A DNA stretch of 64,000 bases from Notamacropus eugenii (Eukaryota; Chordata; Mammalia; Diprotodontia; Macropodidae), in assembly GCF_028372415.1 (NCBI RefSeq), contig NC_092875.1:57400919-57464918 (forward strand). The letters are read 5' to 3'. Below are positions 44,501-54,430 of the stretch, piece by piece. Positions within the stretch are counted from its first letter, which is position 1, and the number at the start of each line of letters is the position of its first letter. The position numbers were made by a program, and so were the translations under genes. The notes beneath the pieces are model-generated. The model had not been told where the DNA came from. It did not search any database and worked only from the letters and a program-made list of their open reading frames with translations.

Positions 44501-47208
44501 TAACTTCTCCACTTTCTAGCTGATAGAGATGAAAGCCCTGCCCTCTCAACCTTGGCCCTTCTCAGAAGCACCTGCTGATTCCATTGAAGAGTCACAGAAA
44601 GTTTTTGAACACTGGAGTGATCCCAAAAGCAGCCCTATGCTGTAGAAAAAATAATCTGGCAGTGACGTGAAGGGCAGATTGGTTGCAAAAGGGTAAGACT
44701 GGAGGTAAGGAAACAATTAAAAGATTATTACAAGCATTGAGGCCAAGGTTAATAAGAGCCTGAATGAAAGGGGTAACATTGGCAATGAAAATTTTGAGGT
44801 CTTGAATCACAATTCCAAAGGACTCATGGTGAAATGTGCTTTCTACCTCCATATGGCAGATGGATTTAGGAGCAAATTGTATCCTCTTTTTCTTTTCCTT
44901 TCTTTTTGGCTGATGCAGGAAGTTATTTTGCATGATTATAGAAAAAACAAACTTTTTGAGAAGGGCTTGGCTAGAGGAAGTGACTTTAGATTAGGCCTTG
45001 AAGAATGGGCAGGGTTTGGAGAGGAAAGGAAGGAAGAGGAGAGGAGAGAAGAGGAGAAAAGAGAAAAGAAGGGAAGAAGAGAAGAGAGAAAGGGAAGGGA
45101 AGGAGAGAGAGAGGGAGGAAAGGAGAGAAGAGAGGAAGGGGAGAGGAAAAGAAGAAGAAAGACAAGGAGAGAAGAGTAGAGGACTAAACTGAATTTTTAA
45201 AAAATGTTTAATTAAACACCTATGATATTTCAATATGATAGGAAATAAGATACTGGTAATAATATCCTGTAGGCAACAGAAAGCCATAATAGGTATTTGC
45301 ACAGGAGAAAGACTTGATCAGAGCTGGAATTAGAGCACTGGATTACAAGTCCAATGACAGGTCCACTATGTACAATGTGACAAGAAAGCCCTTAAGGTCT
45401 GTGGGCCTTAGTTTTCTTATCTGTATAATAAGGGCATTGGACAGACGATCTTTGAGACCATCTCTAAATCCTGTGAAGTGGGTCTATGAAAGATGCTTCT
45501 GGAAGCTGGTACAGAAGGGATTAGAATCTGTGGTTCCATGGTCAGAGAAGGGAGCTCCTGGAGACAGGAAAGCTAATTAGGAGGCACCTGCAACAAACAG
45601 TCCAAGCAAGAGTTGGTAAGGTGTTGGCTAAGATGGTAGCTTGGGAGTTGAGAAGAAGGAGTAGGAGGGAGAGACCCTGTGAACATGGAACTGGCAGCAC
45701 CTGGAGTTGTGGAAGTAAGGGAAAGGTGGCAGTCAAGTGCCTTTACCATTGTGCCATAGGGTTTATTATCGTCATCCAGAGTAAGGACGGAGGGCCTCTT
45801 TTCCTGAGTATCTTCCTAAGCAGATGAATCAGTCTTGGCCCCCTAAAGAGGAAATCCTAATACAGAATCAAAGGTGAAGGATGCAGGTGGGCAGATTGGA
45901 CACACAGACCCCTGACCAAATATCATCTGAGGCATTTATACCCCAAAGCCATAAGAGTGAGGTCCGGGCAAGGAGTCAGTCACAACTCTCATTAATTTAT
46001 TCCCCTGCTCCCTGGCTTTTAGACATCAGAAGACTTTCCTGGCAGTAGTGATGGTTTAGGAACCTCATCCTTTCTCAGTTTCTTGACCCCGTGTGACTTT
46101 GTGCCCTTAGAATATGACAAATCCAAGTACCTGGACCCTCTTTCTCTAGCTTGTCTCATTTGCTAGCTGTCACAACTACCCCCAAAAGGAGACACCCAGG
46201 CATCGTCTGTCTTTTTCCATCATCCCTCTAAAGAAGTCCAGATTGGAGGCATTTGCCTGCTCACCCTCTGCCTTCCCCAACACCCTGCCAAAGACAAGTA
46301 GTAAAGAAGGGGCAGATTCAGTCTCAACCACTTCCTCTCCTAGCTCTCCCCACAACTTCCTGTGTATTAGAAAGGGTGATGAGGTGGCTCTTTCTCCTTA
46401 TCCTGTTCAGAGAGGAGGGAACCCAGGCATCCGGTTTCCTAGCTAGCCTCTTTGGTTTGTAAAAACCTAGAATTATCTGTGCTTTTACATAGGTTTTTAA
46501 GTGGGGCAAAGGCTGTGGTCTGAGGGGCGAGGTACCTGGGGATAAGATTCCCTGAAGAGAATTCTCTTAAGTTTTGACTATGTTTGGGGTCTATGCAGAA
46601 ACTTGGAGATTTATGAGCCCAAAGAACTCCCTATCCCCACATTAGGCCCTTAGAACAAGTCCCTGGTGGGTGTGGAGAACTATATGTGGGGATGGAGGTA
46701 ATCTGGGACCTTTTGGATTCCCAAATCCTTGGAGATGGTCTATCAAAGGTAGCCCTCTCTGGGGTAGAGCACAGTGGGCTATGCCTGAGTATCCAGGCAC
46801 ACTGTGGGCTAAGTCATCCTTACCCAGTGCTGATTCTGGGACTGCCTCCTGTTCGGATCCAGACACATGCTCAGGTGGGTGCTGCTGACTCCCAGGGCGA
46901 AGGTACTTATAGAGCTTCCAATTCCAGCCTCCTCCTGACTCCTTGGCGGAGGCAGAGGCAGAGGTAGAGGTAGAGGTAGAGGCAGAGGCAGAGGGAGAGG
47001 CAGAAGCAGCCCGGCGGAAGAGAGACCGTTGAGGGGCCCTGCTGGCTGGTGGCTCTAAGGTCTCAGGGTTACTCAGGGCTCGGCCCCAGCCTTGAAATCG
47101 GCCCCATCTGGAGGCCCCTGATGACTTGTCTCCCCCTCTCCGCCAGCGGTAGGAAGCTAGTGGGGAAGCAACCTTGGCCTGGGACCCTGGAGAGACAGGC
47201 ATCTCCAT
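29593..47208 (-). CDS. RASAL3: RASAL3, Ras GTPase-activating protein (complete, 17 coding exons)
   Basis: SynGAP-family RasGAP that speeds GTP hydrolysis by Ras; in other mammals it acts mainly in blood-cell lineages and damps Ras/ERK signalling. Coding exons read on the minus strand: 47208-46824, 40019-39901, 39695-39611, 39415-39354, 39258-39197, 37710-37575, 37438-37340, 36492-35980, 33737-33593, 33422-33278, 32926-32690, 32196-31995, 31690-31566, 31207-30835, 30715-30552, 30261-30231, 29721-29593. All junctions are AG/GT and phases agree throughout, giving 3,012 bp or 1,003 residues (human is about 1,011 as I recall). Order of parts: Ser/Ala-rich N-terminus, PH-like (about 255-316), C2 (about 322-440), RasGAP (about 460-730), basic Ser-rich linker, coiled coil (897-950), and an end reading PCTNGDAT. 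Arginine finger is in FREN (R510) and FLR is at 619-621. The start sits in ATGGAGATG, so a start two codons later is possible. No break seen. Confidence 0.97.
30495..30535. repeat. GGGGGT minisatellite in RASAL3 intron
   Basis: Tandem gggggt units (about four) close to a RASAL3 donor at 30551. On the transcript it is an ACCCCC run. Confidence 0.8.
31250..31480. repeat. Degenerate telomere-like (CCTGACCCTAA)-type repeat
   Basis: About 230 bp in a RASAL3 intron, made of degenerate ctaatcctgaccc / aaccctgaccctaaatcc units. It is diverged but clearly low in complexity. The 68-codon open frame over it is an artefact. Confidence 0.7.
31995..33737 (-). other. RASAL3: RASAL3 RasGAP-domain exons
   Basis: Four exons: 33737-33593, 33422-33278, 32926-32690 and 32196-31995. 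They hold the catalytic core: [19 protein letters not shown] with the arginine finger R510, then [40 protein letters not shown] with the FLR motif, and [17 protein letters not shown]. The key GAP residues seen in active family members are present, so the enzyme should be active. Confidence 0.96.
32330..32680 (+). repeat. L2 LINE 3' end in RASAL3 intron
   Basis: Text cccattagaatgtgaacttc, tttgtatccctggcactta, gcctaacacgtagcaattg, tctaataaaaacttgttga. It ends a few bases before the donor at 32,689, so it nearly touches a GAP-domain exon. Confidence 0.75.
33780..35380. repeat. Long ancient dispersed repeat in RASAL3 intron
   Basis: About 1.6 kb with text found across mammalian genomes: aataggagtgacatggtcag, ttctgtttcagacatgttga, aagagatcactggtaactt and gggagagacttggacatgtt. 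It may be a reversed L2/L3-type LINE body, but I cannot fix the family. Similar pieces lie near 42,330-42,500 and 44,940-45,000. Long minus-strand open frames here (192 and 139 codons) are shadows. Confidence 0.55.
35400..35600 (-). repeat. MIR-type SINE in RASAL3 intron
   Basis: Text ttgcagttggggaaactgag, aagtgacttgtccagggtc and the reversed head ctgactctagctcaggta mark a reversed MIR-type SINE. Confidence 0.8.
35785..35960. repeat. Unclassified repeat pair, copy A
   Basis: About 175 bp that aligns with 38,470-38,640: both have gactgaattta / aactgaattta, actttcaggcctgtagtag / aactttcaggtctatagtag, and aggaagctt/gccagat followed by a CT-rich end. I estimate 70-75% identity by eye. Copy A runs up to the C2-exon donor. 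Confidence 0.7.
35980..36492 (-). other. RASAL3: RASAL3 C2-domain exon
   Basis: A 513-bp exon (171 codons, phase 0 at both ends) covering residues 317-487. It begins [14 protein letters not shown], typical of the first strand of a SynGAP-type C2, and includes [33 protein letters not shown] and [10 protein letters not shown]. The end, [17 protein letters not shown], is the lead into the GAP domain. On the plus strand the same exon holds a spurious open frame of 159 codons. Confidence 0.95.
36640..37190 (+). repeat. L3 3' end joined to a 33-bp minisatellite
   Basis: About 36,640-36,790 is an L3/CR1 3' end (gagatccccattactggagg, gttcaagtagaggttaggtg). From about 36,855 to 37,190 come about ten units of gttctaagggccctcccagc plus tctgacactctgt, 33 bp each. 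It is the same unit as the array at 14.1-15.3 kb. Both pieces are in one intron of RASAL3. Confidence 0.85.
37340..37710 (-). other. RASAL3: RASAL3 PH-domain exons
   Basis: Two exons, 37710-37575 and 37438-37340. They encode the C-terminal half of a PH-like fold: [17 protein letters not shown], then a strand with FSC, then the closing helix [16 protein letters not shown], whose Trp is the typical PH-domain tryptophan. In the SynGAP family this region helps membrane recruitment ahead of the C2 domain. Confidence 0.9.
37900..38110 (+). repeat. Mar1-type marsupial SINE in RASAL3 intron
   Basis: Head ggcagctaggtagcatggta, body cctggagtcaggaagacctg, and tail ggaaatggcaaaccactcca. A MIR (reversed) follows at about 38,115-38,250. 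Confidence 0.9.
38470..38640. repeat. Unclassified repeat pair, copy B
   Basis: Partner of 35,785-35,960 (same orientation, about 2.7 kb apart, in another RASAL3 intron). It ends in a C-rich run (ccccacccacccccacc). An L2-type end lies just before it at about 38,310-38,370. Confidence 0.7.
39197..40019 (-). other. RASAL3: RASAL3 coding exons 2-5 (linker before PH)
   Basis: Four small exons (119, 85, 62 and 62 bp). The first reads [15 protein letters not shown] and [10 protein letters not shown], a strongly conserved RASAL3 block. The second reads [13 protein letters not shown], the third ends SANQGYNVR and the fourth gives a basic stretch [14 protein letters not shown]. In the third exon an earlier GT (after AGAAGAG) exists, but only the later donor at 39354 keeps the frame with the next exon. 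Confidence 0.92.
40100..42185. repeat. Large RASAL3 intron 2, 3' part: MIR, L2 and L3 copies
   Basis: About 40,450-40,720 MIR; 40,830-41,110 L2 3' end (plus); about 41,190-41,510 reversed L3 3' end (tagagctggaagacacttca, ccagcctttgcttgaagac); 41,800-42,180 L2 3' end (plus). I found no hidden exon; coding sequence passes from 46,824 directly to 40,019 in phase. Confidence 0.6.
42540..43750 (+). repeat. Pair of related direct segments about 915 bp apart
   Basis: About 42,565-42,850 and 43,480-43,750 share an ordered set of blocks: agactaat, tggaatt/tagaatttgtggtcttcc, ggagcttt/ggagcatt, a GA-rich middle, gaggaattaagagag, cagcag, and gaatgggtactgacag / gatgggaaataactt. Between them is unique-looking AT-rich DNA and a 21-bp array. 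They may be an old tandem duplication, or ends of a virus-like fossil; I could not recognise internal parts. Confidence 0.5.
43147..43209. repeat. 21-bp tandem repeat, three units
   Basis: Three units of gtactcttgtgatgtatgcat (21 bp) with few changes, starting at 43147, 43168 and 43189; a partial half-unit precedes them. Confidence 0.9.
43900..44195 (+). repeat. L2 LINE 3' end in RASAL3 intron
   Basis: Text ttaaactgtgagctccttga, tttgtatccccagcacttag, gtgcttaataaatgtttatt. Well-kept L2 tail. Confidence 0.8.
44998..45185. repeat. GA-rich tract in RASAL3 intron 2
   Basis: About 185 bp of irregular GGAGAGAA/GGAAGGA. All overlapping open frames (60-125 codons) are low-complexity Arg/Glu/Lys or Ser/Phe/Leu and are not genes. 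A diverged MIR follows at 45,315-45,500. Confidence 0.85.
46824..47208 (-). other. RASAL3: RASAL3 first coding exon with Ser/Ala/Thr repeat
   Basis: Encodes residues 1-128. It carries the conserved blocks [12 protein letters not shown] and [13 protein letters not shown], which match human RASAL3 as I remember it. Residues about 67-88 are a run of alternating Ser with Ala, Pro or Thr, encoded by a hexanucleotide repeat (minus-strand GCCTCT/ACCTCT units) at 46,946-47,008. I do not recall this run in the human protein. The exon ends with one base of the next codon and joins in phase to 40,019. Confidence 0.93.
46946..47008. repeat. Coding hexanucleotide repeat in RASAL3
   Basis: About ten 6-bp units, ggcaga or ggtaga on the plus strand, inside the first coding exon; they encode Ser-Ala and Ser-Thr pairs. 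The array length is a multiple of 3, so changes in unit number keep the frame. Confidence 0.9.
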
Positions 47209-47451
47209 CTCCTATGGGGACAAGATGGTAAAGGAAAGTCAGACATGGAAGATGATGAGCACTCCCACTGTGGGGGTCAATGACAAGATGAGATAGGGCG
47301 ACATCAGTTCTAAGAGGTCAATCCTCAGTCACCCTGTATCTCTGCCCACTCATATCCGAACTCTCATCCTGCCTCCCATCCAAAGATCCCTGTTCATAGT
47401 TCTGGGCTCAACTGTAAGACCCCTACCAGGAAACCTTTTCTTTATCCTTAC

Positions 47452-47600
47452 CTCTGTTTTCTGCTGTGCACCTGAGTCAGCCACCCAGGGCTACTGGGCT
47501 TCCTTGCAAGTGAGCCCTGACCCCACGTGACACCTCTTGCTTTGCCCCGCCCCTGCCCCAGAGCTCTTTAGAGAACCTAGGGAGAAAACAGGCTATTATT
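47452..47600 (-). promoter_or_regulatory. RASAL3: RASAL3 promoter and non-coding first exon
   Basis: A donor (GAG|GTAAGG) ends a likely first exon at 47452. The matching acceptor (ccccatag) lies a few bases before the start codon, so the intron of about 230 bp interrupts only the 5' untranslated region. Upstream on the minus strand are a GC box (ggggcggggc, near 47,550), a CACGTG E-box near 47,525 and an AGGAAG ETS-like core, but no TATA box. The true transcription start cannot be read and the 5' limit given here is a guess. There is no CpG island, in keeping with tissue-restricted expression. Confidence 0.5.
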
Positions 47601-47669
47601 GAGGCTGACACTAAGAAAGATGATAGAAAGCATGATGGGGAAATAAATGGAGGCAAAAAATGGAGGGAA

Positions 47670-48240
47670 AATCCCATGGTATAGTGGAAAGATCTTGGAG
47701 TCATTAGACCTGGGTTCAAGTCCTGGCTCTGCCATTTACAAAATGTTTGACCCTGGGCAAGCCACTTAATTTCTCTGAGCCTCAGTTTCCTCATTGGGTC
47801 AATGAATCCAATAAGGAAGTACTTATTAGGAGCCTATTATGCTCCAGGTGGCACTGTGTTAAGTATCAGAAACACAAAGACAAAAATGAAACAGTAACGG
47901 CTTTCAAGCTTACATTCATCTATAAAATGAGATGGGGTAGACATATCTAAAATTTTGTGAATCTGAGATGGATAGAGAGAATGAGGGCAAAAGGTAGAGA
48001 ATAAGAACTGTTCTATAAATAAGACTTTAATATTTGCAACAACACTGACTGGCATACATTTTCTCACTTGATCCTCACAACAAATTTATGGTAGGTACAA
48101 TGAGTATAAACACCATCTTATAGGTGAAGAAACTGAGGTTTATGGTAGTTAGGTAGCCTGCTGGTAAATGCCAGAGATGGAATTTGAGTTCAAATCTCTC
48201 CGAACTCTCTGGCCAATGTCTTTCCCACCACACCATGAGA
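47670..48240. repeat. MIR, dispersed repeat, MIR
   Basis: About 47,675-47,805 is a well-kept plus-strand MIR (gacctgggttcaagtcctgg, cctcagtttcctcattgg). About 47,815-47,930 is the 'gcctattatgctccagg' dispersed repeat, and about 48,030-48,240 a reversed MIR. Confidence 0.75.
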
Positions 48241-49560
48241 GAACAGAGGGTGGAAATGGACAAAGAAGGTAAAGTGACAGAGTTGGGAAGTAGAATAATA
48301 GAGAAAATTTTTTTTTAGAATGTGGGAGGTGGATAAAGAGGATGTGTGGGAGGTGGATAAAGAGGATGTGTGCAACAGAGAGAGGGAAATAGATCAAAAA
48401 GATGGTAAATGGAAAGAGAATGGGAAATAGATATGGAGGAGGGATAGATAGAAAAGGTGCGGATAAGCAACAGAGAGAGTAAGGGGAATTGATGAAATGG
48501 GGGGTATAATGTGAAAGAGTGATGTGGAGGATTAGAGGAGAGTAGAGAAGAAAGGGTAGATAAGGTGTAGGATGGGAGATGACAGACAGAGATGTTGGAA
48601 ATAGGACAGAGGTAGATAGAACAGGGCTATGTAGCAGTTTCATGGTGAGAAGATCTTTGTGTTCATGGAATCATGGTATCTCAGTTTTTCAAACTGAATA
48701 GAAAATGGATTCCTGCAGGTCACATATTGACTTTAAAAACCATGAATTAACATTATTTATATTGTATTATATTTTTATTTATTTTGTCAAAGAGAGATGA
48801 TGGAGACAGAGAGGGTAGGATAGAGTAGGAGAATAGACAGGTAGGGTGTGGCATTGATAGAAGGAAAGAGAGGATAGGAGAAGGGAGGGCAAAAGGAATA
48901 GAGAGGGTGTTGAGACATAAGGTGAGGTAACACATGTAGAGTATGTAGATAACTAGAGAGAGAAGGGTATGGAATATATGGGGAATAGATAAAGAAGGGT
49001 ATATATGGAAGGTGAAGGAAATAGAGTGGGGAGAAGAGTGAGAGTGGATGTGTTTAGAAGCTGGAGGGTAGAGAAGGTATAGGATAGCTAATGAGAATGG
49101 GAAACGATGAGTAGAGATAGTAGAGGCAGGGAGGATGAGGATAGATGGAGTAGAGCAATGGTGTCAAACCCTAAATCTACTCTCCTCTAACCCTCCACAT
49201 CACTCAAACTGGTGAGCCCCATATTGATTTAAACAAATTAACATTATCTATGTTGTATCATATTTTATTTATTTTGTTAGACAGAAATTATGGAGATAGG
49301 GAGGGCAGGATAATTTAGGGGAATAGAGAAGGTGTGGAATTGATAGAAAATTGATAAAGAGGCTAATAGGAGAGGGGGCATGGGAAATAGTGAGGTTATA
49401 GAGAGAGAGGGTGGGGAAATAGGTAGTGAGTATAGATAGCTAGAGGAGGTAGGGGATAAAGAGTATGAGATATTGACAAGAAAGGGTCAATAGAAAGGAT
49501 CGAAGAAGAGAAGGTGAGAGGAAAATAGGGAAAATGGGAGGTGGATAAAAGAGAGGTAAG
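48240..49560. repeat. Purine-rich region with a diverged 490-bp tandem duplication
   Basis: Plus strand is rich in gataga/gagagg. A 24-bp unit (gtgggaggtggataaagagg) is doubled at 48,323-48,370. A larger unit is present twice: the text ttaacattat-t/c-tatnttgtat...tttatttattttgt occurs at about 48,748 and 49,239, and tgtgg-c/a-attgatagaa at about 48,848 and 49,334, an offset of 486-491 bp. The AT-rich part looks like a piece of an hAT-type transposon (caatggtgtcaaac at 49,157). Confidence 0.75.
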
Positions 49561-49969
49561 GTGGGTGAATAGATGAAGTTGCCTGTCAAAGGGGCCTTGC
49601 CTTCAAGTACAGAAAATCAGGAGCAGAGCCAGAAGAGAGATGAAGGTTGCCCAATCTGGGTTCCTCCACAAAATGGGAGGAATTCACCAATGGGAGAAGG
49701 GGATTGGCCTGATGGAAGGATATTCCAGGGTGAGAAGGCTGCAGGAAAGTTAGATATTCCAGGGAGAGGAGACTCCAGGAACTGAGGGAAGTCCCAGGGT
49801 GCAATAACAGCTGGGGCATGGTTTTGAAATCCAGAAAGTCAGGGACAGATCTGGGAAGGAATGGCTAGTATGGACCTCTGCACAAAATAGAGGCCTTGAG
49901 AAGAATTTAACAATAGGAGAAGGGAGACAGCCTGGAGGAGGGATATTTCATGATGAGGAGCCCTGTGTG

Positions 49970-50230
49970 GCCATGGAATCATAGAATCTTGGGGTTGGAA
50001 GGACCTCAGAAACTATCTAACATGCCAAGTAGGAATCTCCTCTATAACCTCTGTGACAAGTGGGTATCCATCCACTCTCAGTTTGAAGACCTCCAATGAT
50101 TATCCCTCATTCTTAATCAATCACACATTGCCAGTCATTGTGCTCAGTACTGAGGCTACAAAAGACAGAAGTCTTCAGACTTGCCTTTGTCCTCAAGGGG
50201 CTTACTATCTCTTCTATTTTCCATATATGA
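49970..50230 (-). repeat. L3-type tail and dispersed repeat
   Basis: atggaatcatagaatcttgg, gttggaaggacctcagaaac and ctcagtttgaagacctcca show a reversed L3/CR1 3' end to about 50,115; then the 'gtgctcagtactgaggctac' repeat to about 50,230. Confidence 0.7.
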
Positions 50231-50239
50231 TGGACCTGA

Positions 50240-52180
50240 CTCTTTTTTTACTTGGGTCATTTCTTGTGCACAATTCATCACTGATAATATTTTGTATCCT
50301 TTTGTACCCATTCTGTCTTTCACAATCTCTTTGATAAATCTCATTTTGACTCCTTAGGGATTATTTGTAGCTATATTAGAAGATTCATTTTTCACTGAAC
50401 CTGTAATTTCATCATTATAAATGGTCCCCATGGACCTTCTTCCTCTACCAATGCATGCTGGCATCTTGTCTGTGACATATAGTCTTAGAGAACTGAAAAT
50501 AGTCAGAAGAATACAGGTTACTATGACATAATCTTTAATAATAAGACTACACGAAGACTTTATGGAACTCTAGTAGCATTAAAAGATGGGGTTCTGTTTC
50601 AAGGAAAAACAGGGATCACTAAAAAAAATTGTATCATTTTCTAAGAGCAATATCTAAGAGTTTACCCTCTTCCTCCTATTTAATTTTGGCCTACTTTCTG
50701 CTGTATCTAAGTATAAGATATGCAGAGTGATAGATCAATTCAATGGGCTGTCCATCCATCTGCATGTCATAGTATAGCAGTGGTGGGGGTCGGAAGGAGT
50801 TTAGTCAAGAAACTAACTTTTTTTTCTCTGACCCTGCCCTCATGTAGGGCCTCCACTCTTTCTTAGCTCTTCTCTCTAGACCTTGCTAGGCATGACTTTA
50901 TCTTTAACCAATAGCCTCATTCTCCCTGAAGATGCAGGGGCATAGAGGTAGGCCAGAGTTCTCTTAAATCTGCCCTGGAAGAGTCAATGGGAAGGGAAGT
51001 TGCCTGAGGTCACTGTTTCAAAAAGGGCTACCTCTTGGTCACTTATCAAACCCCTTCCCACCAGAAAACTGTTGACTTACCTTTATGTCCAGCATGGACT
51101 GAATTCACCTGTTTTTCTCCCCTTTGGGAAACTATAATAATAGAGGATCAGTAAAATCTCTTTTGTTCAACTTGGGCCCCCAGCTGGTAATCCCAGTGAT
51201 TACAGTGATTAGAAAGAGAATCTATTTCTCTCACTCTCTCTTTGAGTCTCAACATAACAACAACCCTGTCAGACCATTGCCTCCTTCTTATCTGTATTTA
51301 ATTTCCAAGGCACACATCCATCTATCCATCCATACACAGATGCACATAATAGTAGCATCTTAGAGAAACTAGCTTCCTCTGAAAACACATGGCAAATATA
51401 TAAAGTGAATAAACTCTTGACAAAGAGTAGGGACATAAACTCGGGGTGAGAGCCAGAACAGTGTAAAGGATGGTGAAGGAGGAATGATGTCAGTTTCATT
51501 AGCAACAGAGCAGCTTCAGGAAATCTGTGTCTGTCCCATATGGCTTCTGCATAGGTCAGCTAGGTCTCTGTTCTGCATTTCTATCTCAGTGCAGCAACGC
51601 TGGCTACACTTGGTGGGTTCCCAGTATGGTTAGTCTCCTGTCTTCTCTCTTAGTCAGGTTGTGATCAAAACCACTTTGGAAATTAGGCTGTGGCATCATG
51701 GTTGAAGCTGATTGGGCACATGGCTATAGCAGGGACAAGTTGTAGCCCATTTCCCCACAATGTCATGCCTATGATCTCCCTCTCTGCTGTGGCGACACTG
51801 CTTTTCCAAGTTCCTGATGGCTACCTCTCCATGTGCTTACTACACATTTGGTTCGTCTTGTGAGATTTTAGTCCTCCCTTTTTTCACTGAACTGAGAGAG
51901 GGCCATCTCATCTGTTAGAGACTCATGATCCCCAGGGGCTCAAGTGAATGGGAATTGAGTAATTTTTATGTGGTGGCATACACTGATCTCACCTGTCACC
52001 ATAGTCTAGATAATAGATGCTTCTTTTCCACTTGATCTTTCCTGTGTAGATTGTTGTTAGGCAGTGCTATTTTGAGTGGTTGTAAATCTTATTTAGAAGT
52101 TTCTGCAGATTTTAAGACTTGATGCAATTAGCATAATATTGAATAGGACCTCAACCACCTCACCATTTATAGAAGATATT
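50240..52180. other. Intergenic DNA, no feature recognised
   Basis: AT-rich and unique-looking. No splice-bounded frame, microsatellite or known element was found apart from a short catccatctatccatccat run near 51,316-51,335. Confidence 0.4.
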
Positions 52181-53263
52181 CCCTTTTTTGGGGGGGAGGA
52201 ATATTTTTTTTTAACATTCTTTTCTTTTCAACTTGAGTTCCAAATTCTCTCCCTCCCTTCCACTGCCTCTTCCACCTACTGAGAAGGCAAGCTGTATCAT
52301 ATTAATTATACATGTGAAATCATACAAAGCATATTTCCATATTAACCATATTCCAAAAAAAAACAAGAAAAAGAAAGTGAGAAAATTACACTTCTATTTG
52401 CACTCAGAATCCATCAGTTATCTTTCTGAAGGTGAATAGCATTTTTTTATCATGTTGTCTCAGATCACTGTATTGATCAGAGTAACTGAGTGGTTTCCAA
52501 TTGATCATCTGTTCATCATCATACAACAATGCTATTTCAATGCACAATGACCTCCTGGTTCTCCTCACTTACTTTGTCAGTTCACATAGGTCTTCCCATG
52601 TTTTTCTGAAACTACTCCTCTCCATCACTTGTTGGATGCCACAACTTGTTCAGCCATTCCCTAATTGGTGAGCGGTCCCTTGATTTCTAATTCTTTGCCA
52701 CTACAAGAAGAGTTGCTACAAATATTTTTGTATAATAGGTCCCTTTCCTTTTTCTTTGATCTCTTTAGGATCTAGACCTAGTGGTGGTATTTCTGGGTCA
52801 AAGGGTATGCACAGTTTTATAGCCTTTTAGACATAGTTTCAAATTGTTTTTCCGGAATGGTTGGATTAGTTCATAACACTACTTGGTTGGTTGGTTGATT
52901 GTTGTCCTTCGTTCTCGAAGAGGACCAAAATAACACCACTAACAGTGCATTAGAGTACCTATTTTTCCTCATCCCTCCCAGCAGCTGTCATTTCTGATAG
53001 GAATAGGGTGGTAACTCAGAGTTGTTTTAATTTGCATCTCTCTAATCAATAGTAATTTAGGGCATTTTTTCATGACTATAGATATCTTTGATTTCTTCTT
53101 CTGAAAACTGCCTGTTCATATCTTTTGACCATTTATCAATTAGGGATGGTTCTTATTTTTATTAATTTGCCTTATTTCTATACTCAGTATATATTTGAGA
53201 ATTGAGGTCTTTAGCAGAGAAATTTGCTGTAAAATTTTTTGATATTTCTTCATTGTCTATGGT

Positions 53264-53516
53264 GTTGTTATTGCTTAGGCATTTCAGTCATCTGTAACTC
53301 TTCTTGACATCATTTTGGAGTTTTCTTAGCAAAAATACTGTAATAGATTGCCATTTTCTTCTCCAGATCATTTTATAGTTGAAGAAACTGAGGCAAACAG
53401 GGTTAAGTGATTTGCCAAGGGTCACACGATTGGTAAATGTCTGAGGCTAGATTTGAACTCAGGTCTTCCTGACTCCAGGCCTAGTCCTCTATCCACTATG
53501 CCACCCAGCTGCCCAC
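53264..53516 (-). repeat. Mar1-type SINE inserted in LINE-1, with target duplication
   Basis: Reversed copy (gaaactgaggcaaacagg, ctatgccacccagctgccc). Flanks cattgtctatggt (53,251-53,263) and cattatctatggt (53,517-53,529) form a 13-bp target duplication with one change. Confidence 0.9.
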
Positions 53517-54099
53517 CATTATCTATGGTACGTTTTCCGAGTTTGTACTGGTCTGATCAGCCACAGTCGGACACACTGAAACTTCACCTTATCATGGTGA
53601 TGTCATTTTGGTCCTCTTTGAAAATGAAGGACAACAACCAACAACCAACCAAGGTCTAATTTTGATTTTGCTTTACCTGAGATCATGATCGCTACCCCTG
53701 CTTTCTTAACCTCAGCTGATGCCTATTAGATTCTTCTCTAGCCCTTTATTTTAACTCCCTGTGTTAAAAAATTTTCTGTTTCAGGTTTCAGAAACTTTTT
53801 GTCTCTTGTAAACAATATATTGTTGGATTCTGGTTTCCACTCCTTTCTGTTATCTGCTTTTATGGGTGAGCTCATCTCATTCACATTCACAGTTATGATG
53901 ACTAACTGTGTATTTCCCTCCATCCCATTATCTTCTGCTTCTTCCTCCCTCTCCCATTTTAATCTTATTTCTCCTTAGAAGTTTATTTTGCTTTCAACAA
54001 AACACTGCCTGTCTTAATCTGCTCTCCCCTTATCATCCTTTCTTATATCTTTCCTCTCCTATCTTCCTATTGGGTAAGTTACATTTCTATATACAACTT

Positions 54100-54430
54100 G
54101 TGTACGTGTGTGTATGTATATATACACATACATCTAGGTATAGCTAGCTATATCTATGTCTATATATCTATGTCTATGTCTAATCTATGTCTATATCTCT
54201 GTCCATATCTAGGATCTGGAGTCAAGAAGGCCTGAGTTCAAATCCAACCTCAGACGCTAGCTGCATGACACTAGACAAGTCACTTAACCCTGTTTGCCTC
54301 AGTTTCCTCATCTGTAAAATAAACTGGAAAAGGAAATGGCAGACTACTTCTGTATCGTTGCTTAGAAGCCCCACTTACCCCCGAAAAAGGAGTCACAAAG
54401 AGTCAGACACAACTGAAGATGACTAAACTA
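54100..54430 (+). repeat. (TCTATG)n microsatellite and Mar1-type SINE
   Basis: About 54,100-54,215 is a mixed TATA/TCTATG microsatellite. It is followed by a Mar1-type SINE without its first bases (ctggagtcaagaaggcctga through cacaaagagtcagacacaac) up to about 54,430. Both lie inside the reversed LINE-1. Confidence 0.85.

Noticed and set aside
44802-45187. Plus-strand Arg/Glu/Lys-rich frames
   Set aside because: These are shadows of a GA-rich tract within a RASAL3 intron.
48149-48643. Minus-strand 164-codon open frame
   Set aside because: It is the complement of GA-rich low-complexity DNA, and the product is Leu/Ser/Phe/Pro-rich without any known motif.
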